40,021 nucleotides of DNA from an uncultured Erysipelotrichaceae bacterium. Its GTDB lineage: Bacteria > Bacillota_I > Bacilli_A > RF39 > UBA660. Below, one piece after another: positions 33,872 through 40,021 of the stretch. The stretch covers positions 1 through 40,021 of the forward strand of contig CACYFN010000027.1 in NCBI GenBank assembly GCA_902773675.1, in the 5' to 3' direction. The notes below the pieces were generated by a model that saw only the letters and a list, made by a program, of their open reading frames with translations, was not told the DNA's origin and ran no database searches. The first letter of the stretch is position 1. Every line of letters starts with the position of its first letter. Position numbers and translations under genes: made by a program.

Positions 33872-34234
33872 TTATCTATATCTACTAATACCACCTAAAG
33901 ATTGTTTAACCTTTTTAAATTCAAGATTTTCTGTCTTATTTAAGTTTTTAGGATTATCAAAAACTTCCTTTAATGACATCAAAACAATATTAGATAAATA
34001 AATTTCTTTAGGTCTATTAACATAATTCTCATAAATAATATTAGTATAATATTTAATATCAAATTTTTCACTTTGATATCTAGAACATGCTATTTCACAT
34101 AATTCATAATAACTATCTTTAGATTTAATAAAACTAAAATTACTAAAAATATACATAAAATAACCAAGAACATCTCTAGTAATATCATATTGTTCTAATA
34201 AATCATCAATTTCTTCATTACTTAATTCATACAT
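33872..34234 (-). CDS. Hypothetical protein, tandem paralogue B
   Basis: A 120-residue paralogue of the downstream gene, sharing EEIDDLLEQYDITRDVL, SNFSFIKSKDSYYELCEIACSRYQS and the NIVLMSLKEVF helix. Length and helix layout are conserved while most surface positions differ, so the duplication is old. RBS AAAGGAAGAA overlaps the end of the exonuclease gene upstream, which ends 3 bases away, so the three genes form one operon. Role unknown. Confidence 0.7.
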   Translation of the reverse strand: MYELSNEEIDDLLEQYDITRDVLGYFMYIFSNFSFIKSKDSYYELCEIACSRYQSEKFDIKYYTNIIYENYVNRPKEIYLSNIVLMSLKEVFDNPKNLNKTENLEFKKVKQSLGGISRYR

Positions 34235-34236
34235 AA

Positions 34237-34845
34237 TTATTCTTCCTTTAATTTATTATATCTAACAACTATAGCCCTATATTTAACTAAATCACCTAAA
34301 TCATTAATTTCATTTAGTTCTAATTTTTTAAGCATCTTATAAAATATTAAAGCAGTACCTTCAGAATCATAATCAGCTCTATGATGCTTATCTTCATCCC
34401 ATTCTATATCATATCTTTTAACTAAAGTAGCTAAATTATGAAATCTTTCATGAGATTCTAAATACCTAGATAAACCCAAAGTATCAATAACAGTATTTTT
34501 AATTTTACCTAAATCATACTTTAAATAAGCCATCTCTAAAAAAGATAAATCAAATCTTGCATTATGAGCAACCAATGGATAATCTCTACACCAATCCATA
34601 AACTTAATAACCATATCTTTTTCATTAGGTTTTCCCTTTAACATATCATCAGTAATACTAGTAATCTCACTAATCTTAGGATCTAATAACCTACCAGGAT
34701 TAATAAGTTCATCAAATCTATCAACTATTTTACCATTCTCTATCTTAACAGCGCCTATTTCAATAATAGAATCACCTTCATTAGCTTTTAAGCCAGTAGT
34801 TTCTAAATCAAATACAATATATGTATCTTCAGATAATTTCTTCAT
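34237..34845 (-). CDS. DnaQ/PolC-type 3'-5' exonuclease
   Basis: A 202-residue DEDDh exonuclease. Exo I YIVFDLETTGLKANEGDSIIEIGAVKI (Asp, Glu), Exo II VAHNARFDLSFLEMAY (Asp) and Exo III HHRADYDSEGTALIF (His, Asp). The layout equals the proofreading domain of PolC or a stand-alone epsilon-like protein, without a polymerase domain. It may act in DNA repair or RNA degradation. RBS AAGGAAG. It leads the unit with the two paralogous helical proteins. Confidence 0.9.
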   Translation of the reverse strand: MKKLSEDTYIVFDLETTGLKANEGDSIIEIGAVKIENGKIVDRFDELINPGRLLDPKISEITSITDDMLKGKPNEKDMVIKFMDWCRDYPLVAHNARFDLSFLEMAYLKYDLGKIKNTVIDTLGLSRYLESHERFHNLATLVKRYDIEWDEDKHHRADYDSEGTALIFYKMLKKLELNEINDLGDLVKYRAIVVRYNKLKEE

Positions 34846-34861
34846 AACATACTTCCTTTAA

Positions 34862-35036
34862 AAAAAAGCCAAAAGAGAGATTACCGAATCGAATAAAACC
34901 TAGTCTCCTAGGTGGGCATCACATCATAACCTTTAGGATCCCCAGTTAAACTGGGCTTTCAACACCAGCTATGAATTAGATTCCCTATTATATCGATTAG
35001 TAGGTTTTTCATATAGGTATATCTCATCTTTCAGCT
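34862..35036 (-). ncRNA. ssrS: 6S-like structured RNA (about 175 nt)
   Basis: No open frame. The expected transcript starts 7 bases after a -10 box, at A35036, and its first 16 bases pair with its 3' end before the T-run: AGCUGAAAGA-U-GAGAU with AUCUCUCUUUUGGCU, one bulge. Four further pairs follow (UACC/GGUA). Inside are AAUCGA/UCGAUU, AAAACCUA/UAGGUUUU, a perfect CCCAGU/ACUGGG hairpin and a CCUAG/CUAGG hairpin. A long closing helix, an internal open region and this length are the 6S RNA design, which binds sigma-A polymerase. The 3' helix is also the terminator. Family identity is inferred from structure, not from alignment. Confidence 0.62.
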
Positions 35037-35042
35037 AAATAA

Positions 35043-35071
35043 ATTATAACATACTTCTAAATTCTATTCAA
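35043..35071 (-). promoter_or_regulatory. Promoter of the 6S-like RNA
   Basis: TTGAAT (35071-35066), 17 bases, TATAAT (35048-35043) on the minus strand. The predicted +1 coincides with the first base of the closing helix of the RNA. Confidence 0.85.
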
Positions 35072-35072
35072 G

Positions 35073-35124
35073 TATTTTCTTATAAAAACACAAAAAGATA
35101 TTTTCTTATAAAAACACAAAAAGA
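35073..35124. repeat. Perfect 26-bp tandem duplication
   Basis: Two identical 26-base copies (35073-35098 and 35099-35124), each beginning TATTTTCTTATAAAAACA. The copies lie between the 6S-like RNA promoter and the terminator of the 747-residue protein gene, and the T-rich tail of that terminator lies inside them. Confidence 0.95.
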
Positions 35125-35141
35125 AGATAATTATTATCTTC
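35110..35141 (-). terminator. Terminator of the SipW/TasA-type cluster
   Basis: Stem GAAGATAA / TTATCTTC (35123-35141) is followed on the minus strand by TTTTTGTGTTTTT. It closes the operon-like block that starts at 39810. Confidence 0.8.
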
Positions 35142-35151
35142 TTCAATATTA

Positions 35152-37395
35152 TTAATATCCTAAAGCAGATTGAGCTGCGACAAATTTAGAATAATGATCT
35201 GTATACCAAGTATTATATTCAGTACTTGTCCATGTACTATAATCATGCCAACTACCAGCATAGAATCTTCTAAAGAAACTATTATTTTTAAGTGTTAAAT
35301 CCTGATATGCAGGAACACTTAAAGAATCTGTTTGAAATAAATTATCAGCAGGTTGATCTACATTTTTCTTTCCGTTATTAAATATAACGTTAGTATAACC
35401 AGCTTCAATAACTGCTTTATATGTTATATCACTTACTTTATCACTAGCAGTCAAATGATCCCCTGGCCAAGTAGTACTTGATGAACTATTCCACTTATGA
35501 ACAAATGGTATCCAATTATTACTTCCATGTGGATCTGCTGCAACAACATAGAATACCCTAGTACCAGAACCAGAATATAATTCTGGAGCAAAAATCTGTC
35601 CTATATTACTTGTAGCTAAATCTACATCTATTGTTTTACGCATATTTATATTATTAAACACTACTTTATCATAATAGAAAATATTTTCTCCTGCCAAAAC
35701 AGTATATTTAAATATTTTTTTATCATTATCAATCTTTGTAGCTTTATAATCATTAGTTGGACTATCAAATGAATAATTAGAACTATTAACACCATTAGAA
35801 TCATATAGATAAACATATACATCTTCTGAACTAGTCCAATCTGGAGGTAATTGGAAATATATATTACAATCCCAAATAGCATATAAATCAATTACAGCAT
35901 CATAATCACTAGATAAACCACTTACAGTTTGATGATCAGTATAATTATTACCAGTTCCATCAGCACTAGTATTCCATTTTTTAAATATACAACTAGTTCT
36001 TGTAAATGAATTATTAGTTAATGCTTTTGACTCATTATAAGCAAAATCCATATCACTCATCGTACCAGTACCACCATTTGCATTAAATCTAATTTTATAA
36101 TGAGGTGTTATATAACTGATACGAGCATATCCATCTCCAGTATTACCTGTCATATATGATGAACCATCATGAGTAGGCATACTTAAATTACCAGCAATAG
36201 TTTGTCCATTTATTAATGTAGAAGTATTTACATAACCAGATCCACCACTTCCAGCCATTCCACCGACAGATCCCATACTTGAATTATTAGCAAGCTTATT
36301 ACCACCATACCATCCACCTCCAGCTCCAGCATCAGCACCTGAATAACTTCTTATAGCATCTGTGCCTTTACCGAATGTTCCATATATATACATATTTGTA
36401 TCACTTTGAGATAATTGAGATGCACCTGGAATTTCAAGTCCATAATAATATACGTAACTACCATTTATTAATGGTGAAGTTCTATATTTATAATAGACAA
36501 AAGCAGAACCTCCTAGTTGACCACCACCAAAACCACCAACGCTATAATAATTAATTTCTGTACTACTATATGATCCACCGCCACCACCGGCTACAAGTAG
36601 TACATCGCTTTTATTATTTTCAAAATTTTTTAACTCACCAAGATTATTGGTTGCAAAATGAGTTGCTCCTCCGCCTGATCCTTGATAATTTTTAATAACA
36701 TCCAAAAGAGCTTGCCCTCCTCCATTATATCCACCTTCTAATGTTGTTCCTTTAACAGAATTCATAAGTGTTTTACCTTCACATCCTACTACAACATAAA
36801 TTTCATCATCCTTATTAAGATAAACTATACCATAAGAATATCCACCTTTTCCTCCTTCTATAGCTTCAAGTGTTTTAGAACCATTAATATTTTCAGGTAC
36901 AGATCCACCTTGTGCTCCCCAAGCTTCAAGCAAATAATAGCCATCACTATTTGCAGTAAATGTTTCGACACTTTCAGTACAAATATAATCATTCAATTTT
37001 GTAGTATCATCTAAATAACTACTATCAAACCATTGAGCAAATAAAGTTATTACACCTCCATCAATACTACTTAAATACATTATTTCTTCATTATCTCTAT
37101 AATTTTGTCCAGAACCATTTTGTTCTGTATTCCATCCTAAAAACATCTTATCTTCATTTACAAACGTATTTGAAGGTAAAGTTTGAGCAGAACCATACTT
37201 ACAGCTAATATCACTCATGTTACCTGTTCCACCATTTGAATCAAACTTAACTGTATAAGTTGGCTTTGTTATACTTAAATTAATATTATTATTAAATGTT
37301 GCTTTAAATTTACTAAAAGTTAAAGGCAATAAAAATATCGAAATTATAAATATAATTAAATAAACCTGCCATTTTAATCTTCTTTTTTTTCTCAT
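35152..37395 (-). CDS. Multi-domain surface protein: InlB-type repeats, ALK-like Gly-rich domain, CBM26-like module
   Basis: A 747-residue secreted protein. The signal segment (about 9-27) is followed by SKFKATFNN, as in SipW substrates. Then an InlB/Listeria-Bacteroides repeat (YTVKFDSNGGTGNMSDI to LFAQWFD), and a Gly-rich domain (about 150-430, LLEAWGAQGG, GSGGGATHF, LLVAGGGGGSY, GAGGGWYGG, GDGYARISYI) like the ALK/LTK glycine-rich fold. A second InlB-type repeat (YKIRFNANGGTGTMSD to DLYAIWD) follows. The C-terminal end (IYFQLPPDWTSSEDVYVYLYD, TTWPGDHLT, YTNVIFNNGKKN) resembles a starch-binding CBM26 module. Likely a glycan-binding surface adhesin, last in the cluster; the ligand is inferred only. 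Confidence 0.82.
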   Translation of the reverse strand: MRKKRRLKWQVYLIIFIISIFLLPLTFSKFKATFNNNINLSITKPTYTVKFDSNGGTGNMSDISCKYGSAQTLPSNTFVNEDKMFLGWNTEQNGSGQNYRDNEEIMYLSSIDGGVITLFAQWFDSSYLDDTTKLNDYICTESVETFTANSDGYYLLEAWGAQGGSVPENINGSKTLEAIEGGKGGYSYGIVYLNKDDEIYVVVGCEGKTLMNSVKGTTLEGGYNGGGQALLDVIKNYQGSGGGATHFATNNLGELKNFENNKSDVLLVAGGGGGSYSSTEINYYSVGGFGGGQLGGSAFVYYKYRTSPLINGSYVYYYGLEIPGASQLSQSDTNMYIYGTFGKGTDAIRSYSGADAGAGGGWYGGNKLANNSSMGSVGGMAGSGGSGYVNTSTLINGQTIAGNLSMPTHDGSSYMTGNTGDGYARISYITPHYKIRFNANGGTGTMSDMDFAYNESKALTNNSFTRTSCIFKKWNTSADGTGNNYTDHQTVSGLSSDYDAVIDLYAIWDCNIYFQLPPDWTSSEDVYVYLYDSNGVNSSNYSFDSPTNDYKATKIDNDKKIFKYTVLAGENIFYYDKVVFNNINMRKTIDVDLATSNIGQIFAPELYSGSGTRVFYVVAADPHGSNNWIPFVHKWNSSSSTTWPGDHLTASDKVSDITYKAVIEAGYTNVIFNNGKKNVDQPADNLFQTDSLSVPAYQDLTLKNNSFFRRFYAGSWHDYSTWTSTEYNTWYTDHYSKFVAAQSALGY

Positions 37396-37413
37396 TTTTT
37401 ATCATCTCAAATT

Positions 37414-37902
37414 CTAATTAATTTTTTTTTGAGTAAATACTACATCAACCTTAATTTTCTTATTAGTTTGTTCATCGGCATACAATTCAGCTTTAATTTT
37501 TAAAGTGTGATTCTTTGAAGTATTAGATGCATTCGCATTAAATGATCCGACATTATTAAATTGAACTTTTCCAGATGATACATTTTTATAATTATTATTA
37601 TCTAGCGCAACTTGCACACCAATTGGTAAATTTGATATAACAATTGAATAATTAGTGGCTACCTCTGATTTACTTGTAACAGTTAATGTATACGTATCTA
37701 TATTATTACCAGCCACTAAATTAATATCCTCTGTTGGTATGTTTGCTAATACATCCCATTTAGCAATTGATAAACTACCTGTCTTATCAACACTACTTGA
37801 AAATTTAGAATAAGTTCGAATTACAAAGAATGAAGTTAATAACACTAAATAAAGAGAAAAGAATACAATAAATTTCTTTTTTAATTTTCTTTTTTTCTTC
37901 AT
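37414..37902 (-). CDS. TasA/CalY-like SipW-dependent protein
   Basis: A 162-residue exported protein. Basic start (MKKKRKLKKK), hydrophobic segment about 11-28, then TYSKFSSSVDKTGSLSIAKWDV. This is the SipW-type signal-peptide end and shares SSVDKxGSxxxAKW with the protein at 39211. The rest is a beta domain with the TNYSIVISNLP and SKNHTLKIKAELYA strands seen in TasA/CalY-like proteins. Such proteins form matrix fibres or surface layers. Its first 98 bases overlap the end of the signal peptidase gene in another frame; RBS AAAGGAGT lies inside that gene. Confidence 0.82.
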   Translation of the reverse strand: MKKKRKLKKKFIVFFSLYLVLLTSFFVIRTYSKFSSSVDKTGSLSIAKWDVLANIPTEDINLVAGNNIDTYTLTVTSKSEVATNYSIVISNLPIGVQVALDNNNYKNVSSGKVQFNNVGSFNANASNTSKNHTLKIKAELYADEQTNKKIKVDVVFTQKKIN

Positions 37903-38362
37903 ATTTTTTTACTCCTTTCTTTTTATCAGGTATTAAAATTGTTATTATTAAGCCAAATACAAAAGCTAATATAAGTGTTTTAGGTTTAGAAAACAAGTAG
38001 CAAAAAAATCCAAAAAATTTAAACTTATAAATTACTTTACCAACAATATCACCTTTTTTAATAGGATCATCTATTGTGTTATTAGCATCCCCTTTTGTAA
38101 CTACTTCATTATTATCAATAGATACAATTCTATGAGTTATATATTCTTTATTTTTTTTATAAGTAATAACATCATTCACTTTATAATTTTTACTTTTTTT
38201 TATAATTACAACATCATTTATATGAATATAAGGTTCCATGCTACCAGATACAACTCTAAAAGTTCTAATTCCAAAAAAGGAAATATTAAAGAATGAAAAT
38301 GTATTTATAAGAACTATTAAAATACAAATTCCAATTAATATCCTATAAATTATTGTTTTCAT
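37805..38362 (-). CDS. sipW: Signal peptidase I, SipW (ER) type
   Basis: A 185-residue membrane protease. TM1 about 8-28, catalytic Ser41 in VVSGSMEPYI, then the Ser-His dyad His77 in YITHRIVS, where bacterial P-type enzymes have Lys, and the VVTKGDANN motif (Asp92). A second TM lies about 117-142. This Ser/His arrangement defines the SipW/ER-type family that processes TasA-like proteins, and TasA-like genes flank it on both sides. The last about 32 residues are read from DNA that also encodes the next protein's signal peptide. Start overlaps the upstream stop (TAATG). Confidence 0.93.
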   Translation of the reverse strand: MKTIIYRILIGICILIVLINTFSFFNISFFGIRTFRVVSGSMEPYIHINDVVIIKKSKNYKVNDVITYKKNKEYITHRIVSIDNNEVVTKGDANNTIDDPIKKGDIVGKVIYKFKFFGFFCYLFSKPKTLILAFVFGLIITILIPDKKKGVKKYEEKKKIKKEIYCILFSLFSVINFILCNSNLF

Positions 38363-39126
38363 TAATTAGCTATTTCTTCAAAATAAAATCTAATATTTAA
38401 TTTATATTCACTAGTCATATTCTCACCAATATTTGTATCATTAACATCATCATCAAACCATTTCCAATCTAGTTCAAAACTATCATAATTACTAGCTTTT
38501 AAATTTTTGAATTCAGTTTTTAATTCATCAGCACTTACCCAATTATCATCATTACCTATTATATAACTACCATTTCTTCTTAAACGATATTTTAAATTAA
38601 TATTATAATCACTTTGTTCATACATTTCAACATAATATTTTATATCAACATCAGAAGTATTATTAACCTTAAATTCATATGTATTTGAAACACCTGGAGC
38701 TATTTTATTAGTATAATTAAATGCTGCATTATTAAAAATATTTAAATTTTGTTGATATATATAATTACCATCTTTATCATCTACAAATACTTTACCAATT
38801 ATATCTTTATCAGTATCTTCATCAAATACAGGTATATCATTATTCTTATTTGGTTTATTGCTATTTATATTAATATTTTTAGTATTATCGTTATTATTTT
38901 TATCATCATTTACAACTGGGCATTCTTCTTTAGGACAATTTATATTTATATTAAATACATCGGTATTCCCTGTTTTAATTTTATAAGCGTCATCATTATT
39001 ATTAGAATTATTACCATCTTTTTTACAACATTTAGTTAAACATAATAATATAATTATAATAATTAATATAGCTATAATAACCCAAGATATAATTTTTTTT
39101 CTTCTTTCTTCTTTGTATTCTTCCAT
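38362..39126 (-). CDS. Membrane-anchored TasA-like accessory protein
   Basis: A 254-residue protein with a charged N-terminal (MEEYKEERRKK), one TM helix (about 12-30), CCKK and a long Asn/Asp/Lys-rich linker (about 35-105, repeated NININS and NKNN patterns). A C-terminal beta domain follows, with NKIAPGVSNTYEFKVNNTSDVDIKYYVEMYEQ and the later LDWKWFDDD strand. The IAPG[VT]S... segment also occurs in the protein at 39211 (KIAPGTSGSFDIEVSN). Here the TM is not of SipW-cleaved form, so it may stay in the membrane and anchor fibres. It overlaps sipW by one base. Confidence 0.75.
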   Translation of the reverse strand: MEEYKEERRKKIISWVIIAILIIIIILLCLTKCCKKDGNNSNNNDDAYKIKTGNTDVFNININCPKEECPVVNDDKNNNDNTKNININSNKPNKNNDIPVFDEDTDKDIIGKVFVDDKDGNYIYQQNLNIFNNAAFNYTNKIAPGVSNTYEFKVNNTSDVDIKYYVEMYEQSDYNINLKYRLRRNGSYIIGNDDNWVSADELKTEFKNLKASNYDSFELDWKWFDDDVNDTNIGENMTSEYKLNIRFYFEEIAN

Positions 39127-39187
39127 ATTTTCACTCCTTTTTATTATTAATTAATTTTCATAAACAAAATATTACTACTTTGCTTAT

Positions 39188-39208
39188 GGAAGTTAAATAA
39201 TAACTTCC
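39188..39208 (-). promoter_or_regulatory. Intercistronic hairpin after the first TasA-like gene
   Basis: A perfect 8-bp stem GGAAGTTA / TAACTTCC begins 2 bases after the gene stop, without a T-run. It could act as an attenuator or mRNA stabiliser, making the first gene more expressed than the rest of the cluster. Confidence 0.5.
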
Positions 39209-39210
39209 TA

Positions 39211-39810
39211 TTATCCACCGATAGCAACTGCTGAGAATGAATCAGCAGACATTGCAGTAGCACTAGGTGTAACTTGTGTACCAACAATATGAGCTTTAAA
39301 TGTTAAAGTTTGAGCTGCAGCTCCATCAGTAGTATCAGCACTATCTCCACCAGTTGTTTCATATGGCCACTCCCAAGTTACAGGAATAGTTGCAGTATGT
39401 CCTTTTTGAAGTGTTCCAGTAATTTTCTTTGTCATACCAGTAGTATCATTCATAGCAGTACCATTTTGTTTAAATACTAAATTTGTAGGCAAATTAGATA
39501 TATCTGTAAAAGTAATTTCATAATTAATACCAACTTCTGAATTTAAATTAGATACTTCAATATCAAATGATCCGGAAGTACCTGGTGCAATTTTAGAACT
39601 TGCTAATGTAGATGCATCAGCCGTTGGAGTAATAGTTATAGATAAATTACCAGCAGTATTATCATCATTAAAAGCCCATTTTGCAACTGTAGCAGATCCA
39701 TTTTTATCTACACTACTTGTATATTTAGCAAATGTTCCAACTACATATACACTAGCAACACCAACTAACAGCAAAATTACTAATAAGCTTAATGCTTTTT
39801 TCTTTTTCAT
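39211..39810 (-). CDS. TasA/CalY-like major surface or fibre protein
   Basis: About 199 residues. A SipW-type signal (MKKKKALSLLVILLLVGVAS, ending at FAKYTSSVDKNGS) precedes a Ser/Thr-rich beta protein: TVAKWAFNDD, LSITITPTADAS, KIAPGTSGSFDIEVSNLNSEVGINYEITFTDIS and a later WEWPYET strand. This matches TasA/CalY-type fibre-forming proteins. First gene after a strong promoter, with a hairpin behind it, so probably the most abundant product of the cluster. The ATG at 39810 follows GGTGGTG; an in-frame start at 39858 precedes that site and is less likely. Confidence 0.85.
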   Translation of the reverse strand: MKKKKALSLLVILLLVGVASVYVVGTFAKYTSSVDKNGSATVAKWAFNDDNTAGNLSITITPTADASTLASSKIAPGTSGSFDIEVSNLNSEVGINYEITFTDISNLPTNLVFKQNGTAMNDTTGMTKKITGTLQKGHTATIPVTWEWPYETTGGDSADTTDGAAAQTLTFKAHIVGTQVTPSATAMSADSFSAVAIGG

Positions 39811-39881
39811 TTTTTCACCACCAATCCTCACATCAAACGACAGAATTCGCACAACCAATATATGCTCTCCTATCTATACAA

Positions 39882-39910
39882 AGTATATCATTTATCAATA
39901 GTCTTGTCAA
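39882..39910 (-). promoter_or_regulatory. Strong promoter of the SipW/TasA-type cluster
   Basis: TTGACA (39910-39905), 17 bases, TATACT (39887-39882) on the minus strand. The leader to the ATG at 39810 is about 65 bases. A perfect -35 and a good -10 suggest high vegetative expression. Confidence 0.85.
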
Positions 39911-39947
39911 TAAACTAACAATAAAGATAGTGTAAAATGGTTTCGGA

Positions 39948-40021
39948 TAGACAAAAAAAGAAAGACCGGTTATAATAGTTAATCACAAACAAAAACTTAA
40001 ACGGAGGTCTTTCCATGAACA
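39948..40021 (+). other. Promoter, leader and start of a plus-strand gene (probable transposase) at the window edge
   Basis: TAGACA (39948-39953), 17 bases, TATAAT (39971-39976) form a plus-strand promoter. CGGAGGT (40000-40008) is a strong ribosome site and ATG 40015 starts a frame of which only ATG AAC is visible. An AAAGACC/GGTCTTT inverted repeat spans the region. A short, GC-richer leader with an own strong promoter, placed divergently beside the cluster, resembles the left end of an insertion sequence, but the coding part is missing. Confidence 0.5.

Noticed and set aside
38749-39039. 96-codon Ile-rich plus-strand ORF
   Set aside because: It is the antisense shadow of the Asn-rich linker of the membrane-anchored protein (ATT/AAT codons).

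Overview
The window is a chromosome-like stretch of a very AT-rich Gram-positive bacterium of the Bacilli/Erysipelotrichia/RF39-like type. This is an inference from gene content: a spoIIGA-sigE pair, a CotD-like protein, a CIRCE operator, a small alarmone synthetase, VanY and NlpC/P60 wall enzymes and a SipW/TasA-type export cluster. Nearly all genes lie on the minus strand. The standard bacterial code is used: TGG encodes Trp and TGA ends real genes (the ASCH gene, the response regulator and spoIIGA). Family assignments come from reading motifs; no database search was possible.

Region by region. 1-960 looks like the edge of an integrated element: a mobile-element replication-type gene with a nonsense codon, a terminator, and a D-Ala-D-Ala carboxypeptidase that ends just after its SGN motif. 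970-5060 carries a DUF4143 ATPase behind three 23-bp-phased repeats, two GNAT acetyltransferases, an ASCH protein and a GNAT-transglutaminase fusion with a frameshifted tail. 5075-9118 has htpG under a CIRCE/sigma-A promoter and a two-component system. 9124-11007 is a complete group II intron inserted between the Shine-Dalgarno sequence and the ATG of the response regulator. 11040-15560 holds pyruvate kinase, a large surface protein, a 40-residue small ORF and the alarmone synthetase. Two VanY-type genes on the plus strand follow (15671-17218).

17239-29300 is mixed: a DUF402-like protein, a CotD-like protein, two tandem kinase-like proteins, a broken HerA-like (DUF853) ATPase, transketolase, an operon ending in RdgB/HAM1 and a frameshifted VOC gene, and a plus-strand NlpC/P60 hydrolase with a textbook promoter. 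29355-34845 contains a GGDEF protein, tRNA-Met(CAU), serine acetyltransferase, spoIIGA-sigE, two tandem paralogues and a DnaQ-type exonuclease. 34862-35036 is a structured RNA with its own promoter and a long closing helix, best explained as 6S RNA. 35152-39810 is the SipW/TasA-type cluster. The last 75 bases start a new plus-strand gene, probably a transposase.

The genes point to a sporulating, probably host-associated cell that invests in its envelope: sporulation control (spoIIGA-sigE, CotD-like), wall peptidases (VanY pair, NlpC/P60, damaged DacF) and a SipW-processed surface layer or fibre system. The most striking observation is the intron in the ribosome-binding site of the response regulator. 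Splicing would join AGGTG and GTTAGATG and so restore the Shine-Dalgarno sequence, which would make two-component expression depend on splicing.
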